DNA from: Candidatus Thermoplasmatota archaeon
GTDB lineage: Archaea > Thermoplasmatota > SW-10-69-26 > JACQPN01 > JAJPHT01
NCBI GenBank assembly: GCA_035540375.1
Contig: DATLGO010000050.1
Coordinates: 20,903 to 84,902, forward strand
Direction: 5' to 3'
DNA length: 64,000 nt
A program made the translations under genes and the position numbers. Below, piece after piece: positions 15,819 through 24,956 of the stretch. Position 1 is the stretch's first letter; each line of letters opens with the position of its first letter. A model generated the notes under the pieces. The model was not told the DNA's origin. It saw only the letters and a program-made list of their open reading frames with translations, and ran no database searches.

Positions 15819-17003
15819 ATGCCTTTTTCGACGCGACGTGGCTTCCCCGCCGTGGCCCTCGTCCCGACGCCGCCCTGGTTCTACCTCCGTCCCGACGAAA
15901 CCGTGATCGCGCGCGGGAAGCCCGAGCCCGGTTGGTTCGGCGTCCTCGCCGTTCCCCCCGTCGCCGTCGGCCTCGCGCTCGTCGCCGTCCTCCTCTACGG
16001 GCACGGCTTCCTCGGGACGCTCCAACCCCGCGCGGCGCGCGAGGTCGCGCCCTTCGTCGCGCCCGCCCTCGGGCTCGTCGTCGGCGCCGTCGCCGCGGCC
16101 GTAGTCCGCGCGTGGTTCCTCGTGCGGACGTCCGAATACGTGATCACCGACGCGCGCGTCTACAGCCGCGTCGGGCGCCTCTGGACGCGCGTCCACTTCA
16201 CGACGCACGACAAGGTCACGGACCTCTGGTACGGTCGGAACGTCCTCGACCGCGTCTTCGGCACGTCGACGCTCGTCCTCATGACCGCGGGCGGGGACGT
16301 CGCGATCCGCGGCGTCGCGGACGCGCTCGCCGTGAAGGAACACGCGGAGGCGGCGCGCGAACGATTCATCGCGAAGCTCCTCGAACGCGTCCCCGCGACG
16401 GCCCGCGCCGCGCCCCGGCCCGTCGCCCGCGCGACGCCCGACGTCGCCGCCTCGCCCGCGCCGGCCGCGGCTCTCCCGCCGCTCACGTCCGCGCCCGCGG
16501 GCGCGCGGCCGGACTACGTCCAGCAGGGCGACCGCGTCCTCTGGAGCGGCAAGCCCACGCTGCGCGTCGCGGCCGAGGGCGCCATCGCGCCGTTCCTGCT
16601 GTTCGCCGCCTGGGCATTCTCCATGGTCGCCTCGACGGGCGGGAATTTTGGACCTCCGCCGATCCTCTTCGTCGCCGTACCCGTCATCGCCGTGGTCGTC
16701 GTCGGCGTCCGCCTGCTCGCGCTCAAGAGGATGGAGTTCGTCGTGACCGACCGCCGCGTGTACGTGCGCCACGGCATCGTGGGCACCGTCGTCGCGCAGC
16801 TCACGTACGACAAGATCACCGACATCGTGTACGGCCGCGACATCCCGGGGCGCATCCTCGGCTATGGCTCGCTCACGATCAACACGGCGGGAAGCGTCGG
16901 GGCGCCCGCGAAGATGATCGGACTTTTCGACGCGATCGCCGTGAAGGAGATCATCGAATCCGCCCGCGCCCGCGCCGTCGACGGTCCGGAGGCCGAGGCG
17001 TGA
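15819..17003 (+). CDS. membrane protein with two bacterial PH (bPH2/YdbS-like) domains
   Basis: 394 residues. Two copies of the same module: a pair of hydrophobic helices followed by a bPH2 domain. Copy 1: EYVITDARVYSRVGRLWTRVHFTTHDKVTDLWYGR. Copy 2: EFVVTDRRVYVRHGIVGTVVAQLTYDKITDIVYGRD. A Pro/Ala-rich linker (about 190-230) joins them. Such proteins sit in the membrane with the PH domain in the cytoplasm; the ligand is unknown. The next gene, overlapping by GTGA, encodes a third copy. Confidence 0.8.
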   Translation: MPFSTRRGFPAVALVPTPPWFYLRPDETVIARGKPEPGWFGVLAVPPVAVGLALVAVLLYGHGFLGTLQPRAAREVAPFVAPALGLVVGAVAAAVVRAWFLVRTSEYVITDARVYSRVGRLWTRVHFTTHDKVTDLWYGRNVLDRVFGTSTLVLMTAGGDVAIRGVADALAVKEHAEAARERFIAKLLERVPATARAAPRPVARATPDVAASPAPAAALPPLTSAPAGARPDYVQQGDRVLWSGKPTLRVAAEGAIAPFLLFAAWAFSMVASTGGNFGPPPILFVAVPVIAVVVVGVRLLALKRMEFVVTDRRVYVRHGIVGTVVAQLTYDKITDIVYGRDIPGRILGYGSLTINTAGSVGAPAKMIGLFDAIAVKEIIESARARAVDGPEAEA

Positions 17004-17527
17004 CGCTCGACGACCTCGCTGTCGCGCACGTGCGGCCCGGAGAGCGCATCCGGTGGGTCGCGCGCCCGTCGCTCCTCGGCCTCGCGCCGATCCTCCTCGG
17101 CGGCGCGGCCGCGACGCTCGGCGGGTGGATCGGACCCTTCCTGGTGTTCGGCGCCGAGCCCGAGGCCTTCGGCCTCGCGACGTTCGCGATGCTCATCGTC
17201 TTCGGCTTCCTCCCCGCCGTCGGCAAGCGCGTGCTCGCCCTCGTCTTCTCGCGCTACGTCGTGACCGAGGAGCGCGTGTACGCCATCACCTCGTTCGTGA
17301 GCGTGAACGTGCAGAGCGTCCCCCTTTCGCGCCTTTCGCGCGTCACCGTCAGCCAGGGTCCGATCCTCAACTGGTTCGACCTTTGGACCGCGACCATCTC
17401 GGCTTATGGCGAAGCGGGGACCACCATCGTCATCCCCGCCTTCCGCGACGGCGGCCGCCTTCTCGCGGAGACAAGCGACGGCATCGAGCGCGGCGCGAAC
17501 GTGGCGTGGATCGTGAAGGGCGACTAG
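17000..17527 (+). CDS. single bPH2 (YdbS-like) membrane protein
   Basis: 175 residues from a GTG overlapping the previous stop. Two hydrophobic helices (about 30-75), then YVVTEERVYAITSFVSVNVQSVPLSRLSRVTVSQGPILNWFDLWTATI, a bPH2 domain homologous to both halves of the upstream protein. Probably works with it as a hetero-oligomer. The open frame continues upstream only as a shadow of that gene. Confidence 0.75.
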   Translation: MTLDDLAVAHVRPGERIRWVARPSLLGLAPILLGGAAATLGGWIGPFLVFGAEPEAFGLATFAMLIVFGFLPAVGKRVLALVFSRYVVTEERVYAITSFVSVNVQSVPLSRLSRVTVSQGPILNWFDLWTATISAYGEAGTTIVIPAFRDGGRLLAETSDGIERGANVAWIVKGD

Positions 17528-17793
17528 ATCGCGTCGAGCGCGAGGAGCAGCGCGCCCTGCAACGCGACGACGCCGAGAAGCGCCGTCACGAACGACATCT
17601 TGCGCGTCTTGTGCCGGAGCACCACCATGCCCACGGCGACGCCCGGCGATCCCCCCGCAAGCGCGAGGGCGAGAAGCACCCGCTCCGGCACGCGCGCGGC
17701 GCGGCGACGCGCCCTGATCTTGTCGAACGCCATCGCCGCGAACGCGACGACGCTCGCGAGGGCGACCCACGCGGAGGCCCAGGGCGGAATCAC
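17524..17793 (-). CDS. DUF1294 small membrane protein
   Basis: 89 residues from GTG 17793, overlapping the previous gene's stop. DUF1294 pattern: AAMAFDKIRARRRAARVPERVLLALALAGGSPGVAVGMVVLRHKTRKMSF, two to three membrane helices. Function unknown. The ATG-less start and GTGA overlap indicate coupling with the GNAT-hotdog gene. Converges with the PH-domain operon with a 4-base overlap. Confidence 0.75.
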   Translation of the reverse strand: MIPPWASAWVALASVVAFAAMAFDKIRARRRAARVPERVLLALALAGGSPGVAVGMVVLRHKTRKMSFVTALLGVVALQGALLLALDAI

Positions 17794-18773
17794 GGCTCGA
17801 GCCGCCCCCCGAGGACGATGCGGAAACGCAAGGCGGCCTCCGCGAGGAGCGTGTCGCCGTCCGAGAGGGTGGCGCGCACCCACGCGTCGCGCCCTTCGGT
17901 GCGCTCGACGCCCGCGCGCGCCACGAGGGCGCGTCCCGGCCGCGCCGGCGCGCGATACGTCACCCGTAGGTCCGCGAGGAGCCCCGTCTCTCCCGTCGCG
18001 GCCCAGAGCGCCCACACGCCGACGTCGTCGAGCGCCGTCGCCACGAGGCCGCCGTGCACGATGCCGGGCGGGCCGACGTGGTCCGGAGCGAACGCGACGT
18101 CGGCGACGACGGCGTCGCCTTCGCGGCGCGGGCGCAGGCCGAGGCCGCGCGTGGCGCGGGGCGAGCACGCAAAGCATGCGTTCCCGGGTTCGTCGAACGG
18201 GAGCGGCACGCTGGCCTCGCGGGCGCGCGCGGCCTCGCGTCGCCACTCGGGCGCGGTGATCCCGAACACGATCTCGTCGGCGCGGGTCCCGTCGTCGAGC
18301 CGGCGGTGTTCGCGCAGCCGCCCTTCCTCCCGGAAGCCGAGACCGCGGAAGAGGCGGATCGCGCGGTCGTTGTAGGCGAACGTCCGGGCGATGACGTGGT
18401 GGAGCTTCATCTCGTCGAACGCGAGCGCGAGAAGCTGCGTCACGGTCTCGCGTCCGACGCCGCGCCCGCGGCCTTTCGATTCGAGGACGATGCCGACTTC
18501 CGCGGTTCCGCTCACCTCCTCGATGTCGCGGAGCCCCGCCTGCCCGACGAGCGCGCCGTCGACCTCGACGCCAAGGAGCACGTAACGCTCGTGGAGCGCG
18601 TGCTGGATCGCGTCGAGCACCGCGCCGCGGTCCATGCGCTCGTGGCCCGTGAGCGCGAGGTGGCGGATCTCCGGATCGCTCCACCACGCGGCGACCTGGT
18701 CGGCGTCGGCGGCTTCGAGGACGCGCAGCCGCACGGCGGGTTCCTGCATGGCGGCCGCGAGCGCGCTCCTCAC
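17790..18773 (-). CDS. GNAT acetyltransferase fused to hotdog thioesterase
   Basis: 327 residues. Residues about 15-170 are a GNAT N-acetyltransferase of the RimJ type (VRLRVLEAADADQVAAW, GIVLESKGRGRGVGRETVTQLL acetyl-CoA loop, HVIARTFAYNDRAIRLFRGLGFREEGRLREH). Residues about 185-325 are a PaaI-like hotdog domain (ACFACSPRATRGLGL, GIVHGGLVATALDDVGVWAL, DLRVTYRAPARPGRALVA). Both halves handle acyl-CoA. Co-transcribed with the DUF1294 gene. Confidence 0.8.
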   Translation of the reverse strand: MRSALAAAMQEPAVRLRVLEAADADQVAAWWSDPEIRHLALTGHERMDRGAVLDAIQHALHERYVLLGVEVDGALVGQAGLRDIEEVSGTAEVGIVLESKGRGRGVGRETVTQLLALAFDEMKLHHVIARTFAYNDRAIRLFRGLGFREEGRLREHRRLDDGTRADEIVFGITAPEWRREAARAREASVPLPFDEPGNACFACSPRATRGLGLRPRREGDAVVADVAFAPDHVGPPGIVHGGLVATALDDVGVWALWAATGETGLLADLRVTYRAPARPGRALVARAGVERTEGRDAWVRATLSDGDTLLAEAALRFRIVLGGRLEP

Positions 18774-18807
18774 GCTTGAGGGAATCGTCGATCATCGATC
18801 CAATCCG

Positions 18808-18814
18808 CTTATCC
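18808..18814 (+). promoter_or_regulatory. TATA-like box CTTATCC
   Basis: CTTATCC lies 24-30 nt before the ATG at 18838, matching the leaderless promoter pattern seen at several other genes in the window. Confidence 0.45.
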
Positions 18815-18837
18815 CCCCGGGCGGCGGCGCGCCCCGC

Positions 18838-19599
18838 ATGCACGCCCGCTTTGCGGTCGCCCTCGCCGTCGTCACGCTCGTCGCCGCCGCTTTTGCGGCC
18901 TCCGCCGTTCCCGCCGCGGACGAGCGCGAGAGCATCGGCCTCCTGGGTCAGGTCACGATGAAGAAGAACACGCGTCCGCTCGCGAACGGCAACGCCACCG
19001 TCGAGGCGGACGTCACGGTGAACGGCGCCGCCGCGCGCGACGCGGGCGCGCGGTTCGTGCTCGTGAGCGTCGGGTCGGACGGGAGCCACGGAGCGCCCGC
19101 CCCGGCGCCCGGCGGGAACGGGACGGGGAACGGGACCGGCGGCAACGCGACGAATCCGCCCGCGGCGAAATTCCAACCCATCATCAAGGACGGTCACCTC
19201 CGCGTCGCGAACGATCCGCGCACCGCCTACCTTGCGAAGGAAGGCGCCGGGACGAAGCGCCTCAACTTCTGGTACGAAGCCGCGCGGCTCGACGGCGTCA
19301 TGGTCATCAAGGTCGTGGCGAACACGACCGCCGGGACGACGCCCGCCGACGTCGAGGTGATGATCATGGCCTTCAACGGCACCTACGGCCCGATCATGGG
19401 CGCCGACGGGAGGCCCCTCGTCGTGCAGTCGTTCACGACGCTCGGCGCGCGCGAGGCGACCCCGCCCCCGTCGAACGGCACGGGCGGGCCCGCCCCGAAC
19501 GAGACGGTCGACGGCGATGGCGCCCCGACGTCCGCCCTCGGGCTCGTCGGCGTCGCGCTCGCGGTCGTCGCCGTCGCCGCGGTCGCGCGACGCCGATGA
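18838..19599 (+). CDS. secreted protein with C-terminal anchor
   Basis: 253 residues. Signal peptide ARFAVALAVVTLVAAAFAASAVPA, beta-rich ectodomain with several NxT/NxS sites (candidate glycosylation sequons; a Gly/Asn-rich linker near residues 90-105), and a C-terminal helix ALGLVGVALAVVAVAAVA followed by RRR. Typical archaeal cell-surface protein. Not assigned to a family. Confidence 0.65.
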   Translation: MHARFAVALAVVTLVAAAFAASAVPAADERESIGLLGQVTMKKNTRPLANGNATVEADVTVNGAAARDAGARFVLVSVGSDGSHGAPAPAPGGNGTGNGTGGNATNPPAAKFQPIIKDGHLRVANDPRTAYLAKEGAGTKRLNFWYEAARLDGVMVIKVVANTTAGTTPADVEVMIMAFNGTYGPIMGADGRPLVVQSFTTLGAREATPPPSNGTGGPAPNETVDGDGAPTSALGLVGVALAVVAVAAVARRR

Positions 19600-19635
19600 G
19601 CATGGCTTGAAACGGCCGCCCGGCGATGTCGGGCC

Positions 19636-20226
19636 GTGCTCCGTTTCGCCGCGCCGGTCCTGTTCGCCCTCGCGCTCGCGGGTTGCCTCGCCGCCGAGGA
19701 CGCCCCGCTCGCGCCTTTGCCCGACAGCGGCATCTTCGTCGCGATGGCGTGGGCGTGCGGGACGCAGCCGCACCCGATGGGCGACCTGGTCGTCGTGGAC
19801 GCGGACGGGGCGCTCCGCCACGTCGCGATCGAGGCGTCGGACGCGCCCTTGCGCGCGCCGAACCTCTCGATGCCGAGCGAGGAAGCCGCCCGCGTCGTCA
19901 CGGAGGCCGTCGCGACAGGGCTCGCCATCGGCACCTATCACGAGCGCTGGCTCCACGCGAACGGAACGATCATCCACGCCGAGCGGGTCCCGCTCGACGC
20001 CTCCGCGTTCGAGCGCCTGCGCGGGCTCGTCGCAGCCGCGAGCTTCGCCGATCTCGCGCGCGAATACGACGGCGACACGCTCATCGCCGACGGTTGCTCC
20101 TACGGCTACGCGGCGTGGATTCATGGAGGCTATCGCGCGGTGGGGGCCATCGACGATGGCGGTCCCGCCGCGCTCGACGACCTCCGGGCGTGGCTTCTCG
20201 CCCGGCACGGGCGCGAAGCCTGGTGA
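19636..20226 (+). CDS. predicted lipoprotein, unknown
   Basis: 196 residues from GTG 19636. Signal with lipobox LALAGC, then a domain containing DGALRHVAIEASDAPL and DDLRAWLLARHG. No family recognised. It converges with the carboxyltransferase gene, which begins one base after its stop. Confidence 0.6.
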   Translation: MLRFAAPVLFALALAGCLAAEDAPLAPLPDSGIFVAMAWACGTQPHPMGDLVVVDADGALRHVAIEASDAPLRAPNLSMPSEEAARVVTEAVATGLAIGTYHERWLHANGTIIHAERVPLDASAFERLRGLVAAASFADLAREYDGDTLIADGCSYGYAAWIHGGYRAVGAIDDGGPAALDDLRAWLLARHGREAW

Positions 20227-21777
20227 TCAGAGCGGGATGTTGCCGTGCTTGCGCGGCGGGCGCTCGACGCGCTTCGAAGCGAGGCTCTGGAGCGCGTCGA
20301 TGAGGACGGCGCGCGTGTCCTGCGGCTCGATCACATCGTCGATGTAGCCCTTCTCGGCGGCCACGTACGGGTTCGCGAACGTCTCGCGGTACTGCCGGAC
20401 GAGCTCGGCGCGCTTCGCGGCGGGGTCCTTCGCCTCGGCGAGCTCCTTCCGGTAGAGGATGTTGACCGCGCCCTCGGGGCCCATGACCGCGATCTCGGCC
20501 GTGGGCCACGCGACGTTGTAGTCGGAGCGCACGTGCTTCGAGCACATGACGTCGTACGCGCCGCCGTAGGCCTTGCGCGTGATGACGGTGAGCTTCGGCA
20601 CCGTCGCCTCGCAGTACGCGTAAAGGAGCTTCGCGCCCTGGCGGATGATGCCGCCGTACTCCTGGCTCGTGCCCGGGAGGAAGCCGGGGACGTCCACGAA
20701 CGTGACGAGCGGGATGTTGAACGCGTCGCAGAAGCGCACGAAGCGCCCGGCCTTCACGGAAGCGTCGATGTCGAGCACGCCCGCGAGGACCTTCGGCTGG
20801 TTCCCGACGACGCCGATCGACTTGCCGCCGAGGCGCGCGAAGCCGACGACGATGTTCTTCGCGTAGTGCGGCTGGACCTCGAGGAAGGATTCCCTGTCGC
20901 AGACGCGCGCGATGACGTCCTTGATGTCGTACGGGAGGTCCGGCGAATCCGGAACGATGCGCGCGAGGTCCGCGTCGCGGCGGTCCGCGGGGTCCGTCGT
21001 CGCGACGGCGGGCGAGGGCTCGAGATTGTTCGAGGGGATGTACGAGAGGAGCTTGCGGACGAGGAAGAGCGCGTCCTCCTCCGAATCGCAAGCGAAGTGC
21101 GCGACGCCCGACGTCTCGTTGTGCGTGTTCGCGCCGCCGAGGGTCTCGAAGTCGACCTCCTCGTGCGTGACGCTCTTGATCACCTCGGGCCCGGTGATGA
21201 ACATGTGGCTCGTGCCCTTCACCATCACGATGAAGTCGGTGATCGCGGGCGAGTAGACCGCGCCGCCCGCGCACGGGCCCATGATGACGCTGATCTGGGG
21301 CACGACGCCCGAGGCCTGCTCGTTGCGCCAGAAGATCTCCGCGTAGCCGCCAAGCGAGTCCACGCCTTCCTGGATGCGCGCGCCGCCCGAGTCGTTGAGG
21401 CCCACGACGGGCGCGCCGTTCTGCACCGCGAGGTCCATGATCTTCGTGATCTTCCCGGCGTACGCGAGACCGAGCGATCCGCCGAAGACGGTGAAGTCCT
21501 GCGCAAAGACGTATGTGAGGCGGCCGTCCACGCGGCCCCATCCCGTCACGACGCCGTCGCCGAGGGGCTTGTTCTTCTCCATCCCGAAGCGCGACACCTG
21601 GTGCACGACGAATGGATCGAGTTCCCGGAACGTGCCGGGATCGAGGAACGCCTCGATGCGCTCGCGCGCGGTGAGCTTGCCCGCCGCGTGCTGCTTCGCG
21701 ATGCGGTCCGCCCCGCCGCCGAGCCGGGCCTTCTCCTTGAGCTTGCGGAGCCCTTCGATGCGGTCCTCGACGCTCAC
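20227..21777 (-). CDS. pccB: acyl-CoA carboxylase carboxyltransferase (PccB-type)
   Basis: About 516 residues from GTG 21777. Transfers carboxyl from carboxybiotin to acetyl- or propionyl-CoA. Both crotonase-fold halves are present: N-half [24 protein letters not shown] and [21 protein letters not shown]-half [27 protein letters not shown] and [13 protein letters not shown]. The length matches PccB/MmdA. The open frame upstream (to 22080) is a shadow. Partners AccC and BCCP are at 12.2-14.2 kb. Confidence 0.88.
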   Translation of the reverse strand: MSVEDRIEGLRKLKEKARLGGGADRIAKQHAAGKLTARERIEAFLDPGTFRELDPFVVHQVSRFGMEKNKPLGDGVVTGWGRVDGRLTYVFAQDFTVFGGSLGLAYAGKITKIMDLAVQNGAPVVGLNDSGGARIQEGVDSLGGYAEIFWRNEQASGVVPQISVIMGPCAGGAVYSPAITDFIVMVKGTSHMFITGPEVIKSVTHEEVDFETLGGANTHNETSGVAHFACDSEEDALFLVRKLLSYIPSNNLEPSPAVATTDPADRRDADLARIVPDSPDLPYDIKDVIARVCDRESFLEVQPHYAKNIVVGFARLGGKSIGVVGNQPKVLAGVLDIDASVKAGRFVRFCDAFNIPLVTFVDVPGFLPGTSQEYGGIIRQGAKLLYAYCEATVPKLTVITRKAYGGAYDVMCSKHVRSDYNVAWPTAEIAVMGPEGAVNILYRKELAEAKDPAAKRAELVRQYRETFANPYVAAEKGYIDDVIEPQDTRAVLIDALQSLASKRVERPPRKHGNIPL

Positions 21778-21928
21778 GCCGCGGCGAAGCGGGTCGGCTT
21801 CCTTGAAGGTTGTGCGGGGACGGCGCCTCCGCGGCCGCAAAAGGGCCCGTCCGACCGCGCAAACCCCAGCCCCTCGCGAAGAAACTCTTATGACGGGGAC
21901 GACGGCTTGCCGCCCGGGGTTTCCCCTC

Positions 21929-22144
21929 ATGTCCATGTCCCCCCACGAGCAGAAGGTGTACGACGCGCTGAAGAAGGCCGCCGCGACCAAGCCCGAGGCC
22001 GCGAAGAAGGTCGACGACATCGCGAAGCTCGTGGCGCCGATGGGCAAGGGCCAGGTCTCGGCCGCGGTCGCGTCGCTCAAGCAGAAGGGCTTCCTCGACC
22101 TCGGCGGCGCCGCCCGCGCGAACGCGTACTACGTCAAGAAGTGA
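21929..22144 (+). CDS. small winged-helix protein
   Basis: 71 residues: [32 protein letters not shown], then [33 protein letters not shown], a one-domain winged helix with a lysine-rich surface, common among archaeal DNA-binding proteins. Starts at ATG 21929 or 21935. A TCTTATGA element lies about 40 nt upstream. Target unknown. Confidence 0.7.
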   Translation: MSMSPHEQKVYDALKKAAATKPEAAKKVDDIAKLVAPMGKGQVSAAVASLKQKGFLDLGGAARANAYYVKK

Positions 22145-22150
22145 TTTTCC

Positions 22151-23320
22151 TCACCCGGCGGCGAGCCTGACGAGAAGGCCCGCCGCCGCGGCCCCCGCGA
22201 CCACCGCGGGGATCGGCACGTGACGCGCGAGCGCGAGCGCCGCGCCGAGGGCGATCGCGACGGTGGGGATGTCGACGAGGCCCGCGCGCGCGATGGGGAC
22301 GATCGAGACCGCGATGAGTCCGATCACGGCCGCGGTGACGCCCATGAGGAACGCGTGGAGCCGCGGCGCGTGGACGATCCGCTCGAAGAACGCGTGCCCC
22401 ACGAGCGTGAACGCGAACGCCGGCGCGAAGATGAGGACCGTCGCCAGAAGGGCGCCTGCGGGGCCCGCCGCAAGGTAGCCGACGAACGTCCCCACGGCGA
22501 CGAGCGGTCCCGGGACGAGGCTCGTGATCGCGAGCGCGTCGAGGAACTGCGCCTGCGTGATCCACCCGTGCTCCTCGACCGCGCCCGCCTGGAGGAACGG
22601 GATCGCGGTGTACGCGCCGCCGAACGTGAGGAGGCCGACCTTCGCCGAGAGGACGGCGAGCGCGAGGAGGCCCGAAGCGCCGAGCGCGGGGAACGCGAGG
22701 CTCGCGAGGCCGAGCGGCGCGAACGCGAACGACCGCGCTGAGCGGACCGCGGTCGCGGCTAGGGCCGCGAGCCCGCCCGCGGCCATGATGCCGACGAGAC
22801 CGACCGCGGGCGCAAGCAGGCTCGCGAGGATCGCTCCGACCGCGATCGCGGCGAGGAGCGCGGAATCCACGGTGCGGCGCGCGAGACGGTAGACGGCGAA
22901 GCCGACGAGCGCGGCGACGGCGGGGCGCACGCCGTAGAGCAAGCGGTGCACGTGGTCCGACACGCCCGCGATGGAGAGGTAGGCCGCCGCGAGGAGCGTC
23001 ACGAGGACCACGCCGGGCAGCATGAACCCGAGGCCCGCGAGGAAGCCGCCGAGGCGGCCCCGCTTCACCATGCCGAAGTAGACCGCGAGCTCGTGCGCCT
23101 CGGGGCCCGGCAGCGCCTGGTAGAGCGCGAGGGTTTTGCGGAACCGATCCTCCGTGATCCAGCCGTCGCGCTCCACGAGTTCGCGGTGCATGAGGCCGAT
23201 CTGCGCGACGGGCCCGCCCCACGCGAGGAAGCCGTAGCGGAGGAAACGCAGGAACACGTAGCGCGCGCTCGGGTCGGAGGGGTTGCCCGGCCCGAAGGGG
23301 GACGGCTCGCGCGGGGTCAC
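22151..23320 (-). CDS. chrA: chromate transporter family (ChrA)
   Basis: 389 residues, long-chain CHR protein with two homologous halves. N-half FLRYGFLAWGGPVAQIGLMHRELVERDGWIT with QALPGPEAHELAVYFG; C-half KVGLLTFGGAYTAIPFLQAGAVEEHGWIT with ITSLVPGPL. About 10-12 membrane segments. Known members export chromate; others may move sulfate or related anions. Start GTG at 23320. Confidence 0.88.
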   Translation of the reverse strand: MTPREPSPFGPGNPSDPSARYVFLRFLRYGFLAWGGPVAQIGLMHRELVERDGWITEDRFRKTLALYQALPGPEAHELAVYFGMVKRGRLGGFLAGLGFMLPGVVLVTLLAAAYLSIAGVSDHVHRLLYGVRPAVAALVGFAVYRLARRTVDSALLAAIAVGAILASLLAPAVGLVGIMAAGGLAALAATAVRSARSFAFAPLGLASLAFPALGASGLLALAVLSAKVGLLTFGGAYTAIPFLQAGAVEEHGWITQAQFLDALAITSLVPGPLVAVGTFVGYLAAGPAGALLATVLIFAPAFAFTLVGHAFFERIVHAPRLHAFLMGVTAAVIGLIAVSIVPIARAGLVDIPTVAIALGAALALARHVPIPAVVAGAAAAGLLVRLAAG

Positions 23321-23384
23321 GGACCCGAAGCCGACCCCCGCGGCTTAAGGGGGCGCGCGGGAGTGCGGGGACGTCCGGAAAAGG

Positions 23385-23414
23385 CTATTATAAGAGAGTG
23401 TTGTAAGTTGTAAC
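23385..23414 (+). promoter_or_regulatory. TA-operon promoter with 15-nt operator-like element
   Basis: TATA box CTATTATAAG at 23385-23394, then GTTGTAAGTTGTAAC at 23400-23414 immediately before the GTG start. The 15-mer shares 11 of 15 positions with GTTACGAGATGTAAC in front of the DUF2683-RelE pair (30943-30957). Confidence 0.55.
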
Positions 23415-23609
23415 GTGTCCACGATCGCGATCGACGACGAGGCCCACCGGCGCCTGGTTCATCTGAAGGAGGACTGGGGCGTCGCGAGCCTCAACGAAGT
23501 CGTGAAGCGGCTCCTCGACCAGGCGGACGGAATCCCCACGTCCATGTTCGGGGTCGACCCCCAACTCCCGCGCCTCGACCGCAAGACGCGCGACGCGATG
23601 TGGGACTGA
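23415..23609 (+). CDS. VapB-like antitoxin
   Basis: 64 residues from GTG 23415: MSTIAIDDEAHRRLVHLKEDWGVASLNEVVKRLLDQADG, a ribbon-helix-helix DNA-binding half, followed by an acidic/proline toxin-binding tail. Leaderless: TATA at 23385-23394. Its TGA overlaps the toxin ATG (TGATG). Represses the operon together with the toxin. Confidence 0.75.
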   Translation: MSTIAIDDEAHRRLVHLKEDWGVASLNEVVKRLLDQADGIPTSMFGVDPQLPRLDRKTRDAMWD

Positions 23610-23992
23610 TGGACGTCCTCGACACGTGGGCATGGGTGGAATACTTCCAAGGCAGCCGGGCGGGAGCGCGGTTGCGGCCGCTCATCGAGAAGGGCGACGT
23701 CGCGACGTGCGTCCTGACCTTTGCCGAACTGTCGGACCTGCACGCCCGCGCCGATCGCCCCGGGCTCGAGGCGCGGCTTGCGTTCATCGCGCGACGAGGC
23801 CCCGTCCTCGATGTCACGCGGGAGGCGGCCCAGCGCGCCGGCCTGACAAAATGGGCCCAGCGCGCCGCTCGGCAATCGCTCGGTCTGGGCGACGCAATCA
23901 TCTACGAGGTGGCCCGCGAGAACGGATGCGATCTCGTCACGGGCGACGAGGGCTTCCGCGGCCTCGACGGCGTCCGTTTCGTGAAGGCCTGA
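23609..23992 (+). CDS. VapC-type PIN toxin
   Basis: 127 residues, PIN-domain RNase. Acidic residues visible: D in MDVLDTWAW, E in TFAELSDL, D in LGLGDAIIYE, D in VTGDEGF. Cleaves RNA (tRNA or rRNA in known cases) when freed from the antitoxin. I chose ATG 23609, coupled to the antitoxin stop, over GTG 23600. Confidence 0.8.
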   Translation: MDVLDTWAWVEYFQGSRAGARLRPLIEKGDVATCVLTFAELSDLHARADRPGLEARLAFIARRGPVLDVTREAAQRAGLTKWAQRAARQSLGLGDAIIYEVARENGCDLVTGDEGFRGLDGVRFVKA

Positions 23993-24505
23993 TCACTCGG
24001 CCTTCGACCGCGCGCCCAGCTCCTTGTCCACCATGAGGAGCGCCGAGCGCGAATCGCCCGCCATGTTGAGCATGTCCACGATGCGAGAGGCCGTCTTCTC
24101 CTCCTCGATCTGCTCCGTGAGGAAGGCCTGCAGGAACGCGTGCGAGACGTAGTCCTTCTCGGCCATCGCGAGTTCGTAGAGCCGCACGATGTTCTCCGTG
24201 ACCTTCTGCTCGTTCGCGTGCGCCTCCTCGAACGCGCGAAGCGGCGAGGTCCATTCCTTCGCGGGCGCGGGGAGCGCGCCGAGGACGACGCGGCCGTTGC
24301 GGTCATGGACGAAATCGTAGAAGCGCATCGCGTGGCCGAGCTCCTCCTGGGCCTGCATGCGCATCCACGTCGCGGCGCCGGGGAGCTTGGCCGTCTCGAG
24401 GTACGCCGCCATCGCGAGGTACGTGTAGCTGGAGGCCAGCTCGTCCTTGAGCTGGGCGTTGAGGGCGTCCTGGATCTTCGGGGGAAGCTCGGCGGTTCGG
24501 GCCAT
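23993..24505 (-). CDS. ftn: ferritin (bacterial non-haem type)
   Basis: 170 residues. Four-helix-bundle ferritin: KDELASSYTYLAMAAYLE, QAQEELGHAMRFYDFV (Glu and His of the ferroxidase site), AFEEAHANEQKVTENI, EQIEEEKTASRIVDML. Stores iron as ferric mineral. Start ATG 24505 follows GAGGTGAC, a good ribosome-binding site, rather than the in-frame start 18 bases upstream. Converges with the VapC gene with no gap. Confidence 0.88.
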   Translation of the reverse strand: MARTAELPPKIQDALNAQLKDELASSYTYLAMAAYLETAKLPGAATWMRMQAQEELGHAMRFYDFVHDRNGRVVLGALPAPAKEWTSPLRAFEEAHANEQKVTENIVRLYELAMAEKDYVSHAFLQAFLTEQIEEEKTASRIVDMLNMAGDSRSALLMVDKELGARSKAE

Positions 24506-24556
24506 GTCGTCACCTCGCGCCAAGTCGGGCGCGGGTCGAGCATGCGGGCCGGCGGG

Positions 24557-24919
24557 TCAAGAGGGTTTCGCCTTGCGTGCGCGCGCGAGTCTTGCGCGAC
24601 TGAGCGCCCCCGTGACGACGAAAGCCAGAGCGGGCGCGACAAGGAGCGCGAGGACGGCCGCAACCCCGCCATCGGGAACGATGCCCGCGAGGTGCGCCCC
24701 GGCCGCGGCCCCCGCAAGCCCCCCTGCGAGCGGCCAGAACCGGAAGCGCTCCGCGCGCCAGTGCGCCTCGACCCACGGGTGGTTCTCGCCGCCGAAGACG
24801 ACGTGGAGGTGCCCCGCGTGCTCGCGCTCGCGCCGGAGCGCGCGCCCGTGCCAGACGGCGGCGCCGAGCATCGCGGCGAGGGCGACGAGCGCGGAGGCGG
24901 CGAGCGCGATCGGATCCAT
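24557..24919 (-). CDS. small membrane protein, unknown
   Basis: 120 residues. N-terminal helix PIALAASALVALAAMLGAAVW, a polar middle HAGHLHVVFGGENHPWVEAHWRAERFRFW, and two further helices. Not recognised. Lies between the ferritin and the 7TM protein on the same strand. Confidence 0.5.
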   Translation of the reverse strand: MDPIALAASALVALAAMLGAAVWHGRALRREREHAGHLHVVFGGENHPWVEAHWRAERFRFWPLAGGLAGAAAGAHLAGIVPDGGVAAVLALLVAPALAFVVTGALSRARLARARKAKPS

Positions 24920-24956
24920 GCAGGGCGAGCGGAATCGGCGCGTTTCGCCCTTCCGG

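Noticed and set aside
17524..20208. Long minus-strand open frame (894 codons)
   Set aside because: Only its last 89 codons (DUF1294) are real; the rest shadows other genes.
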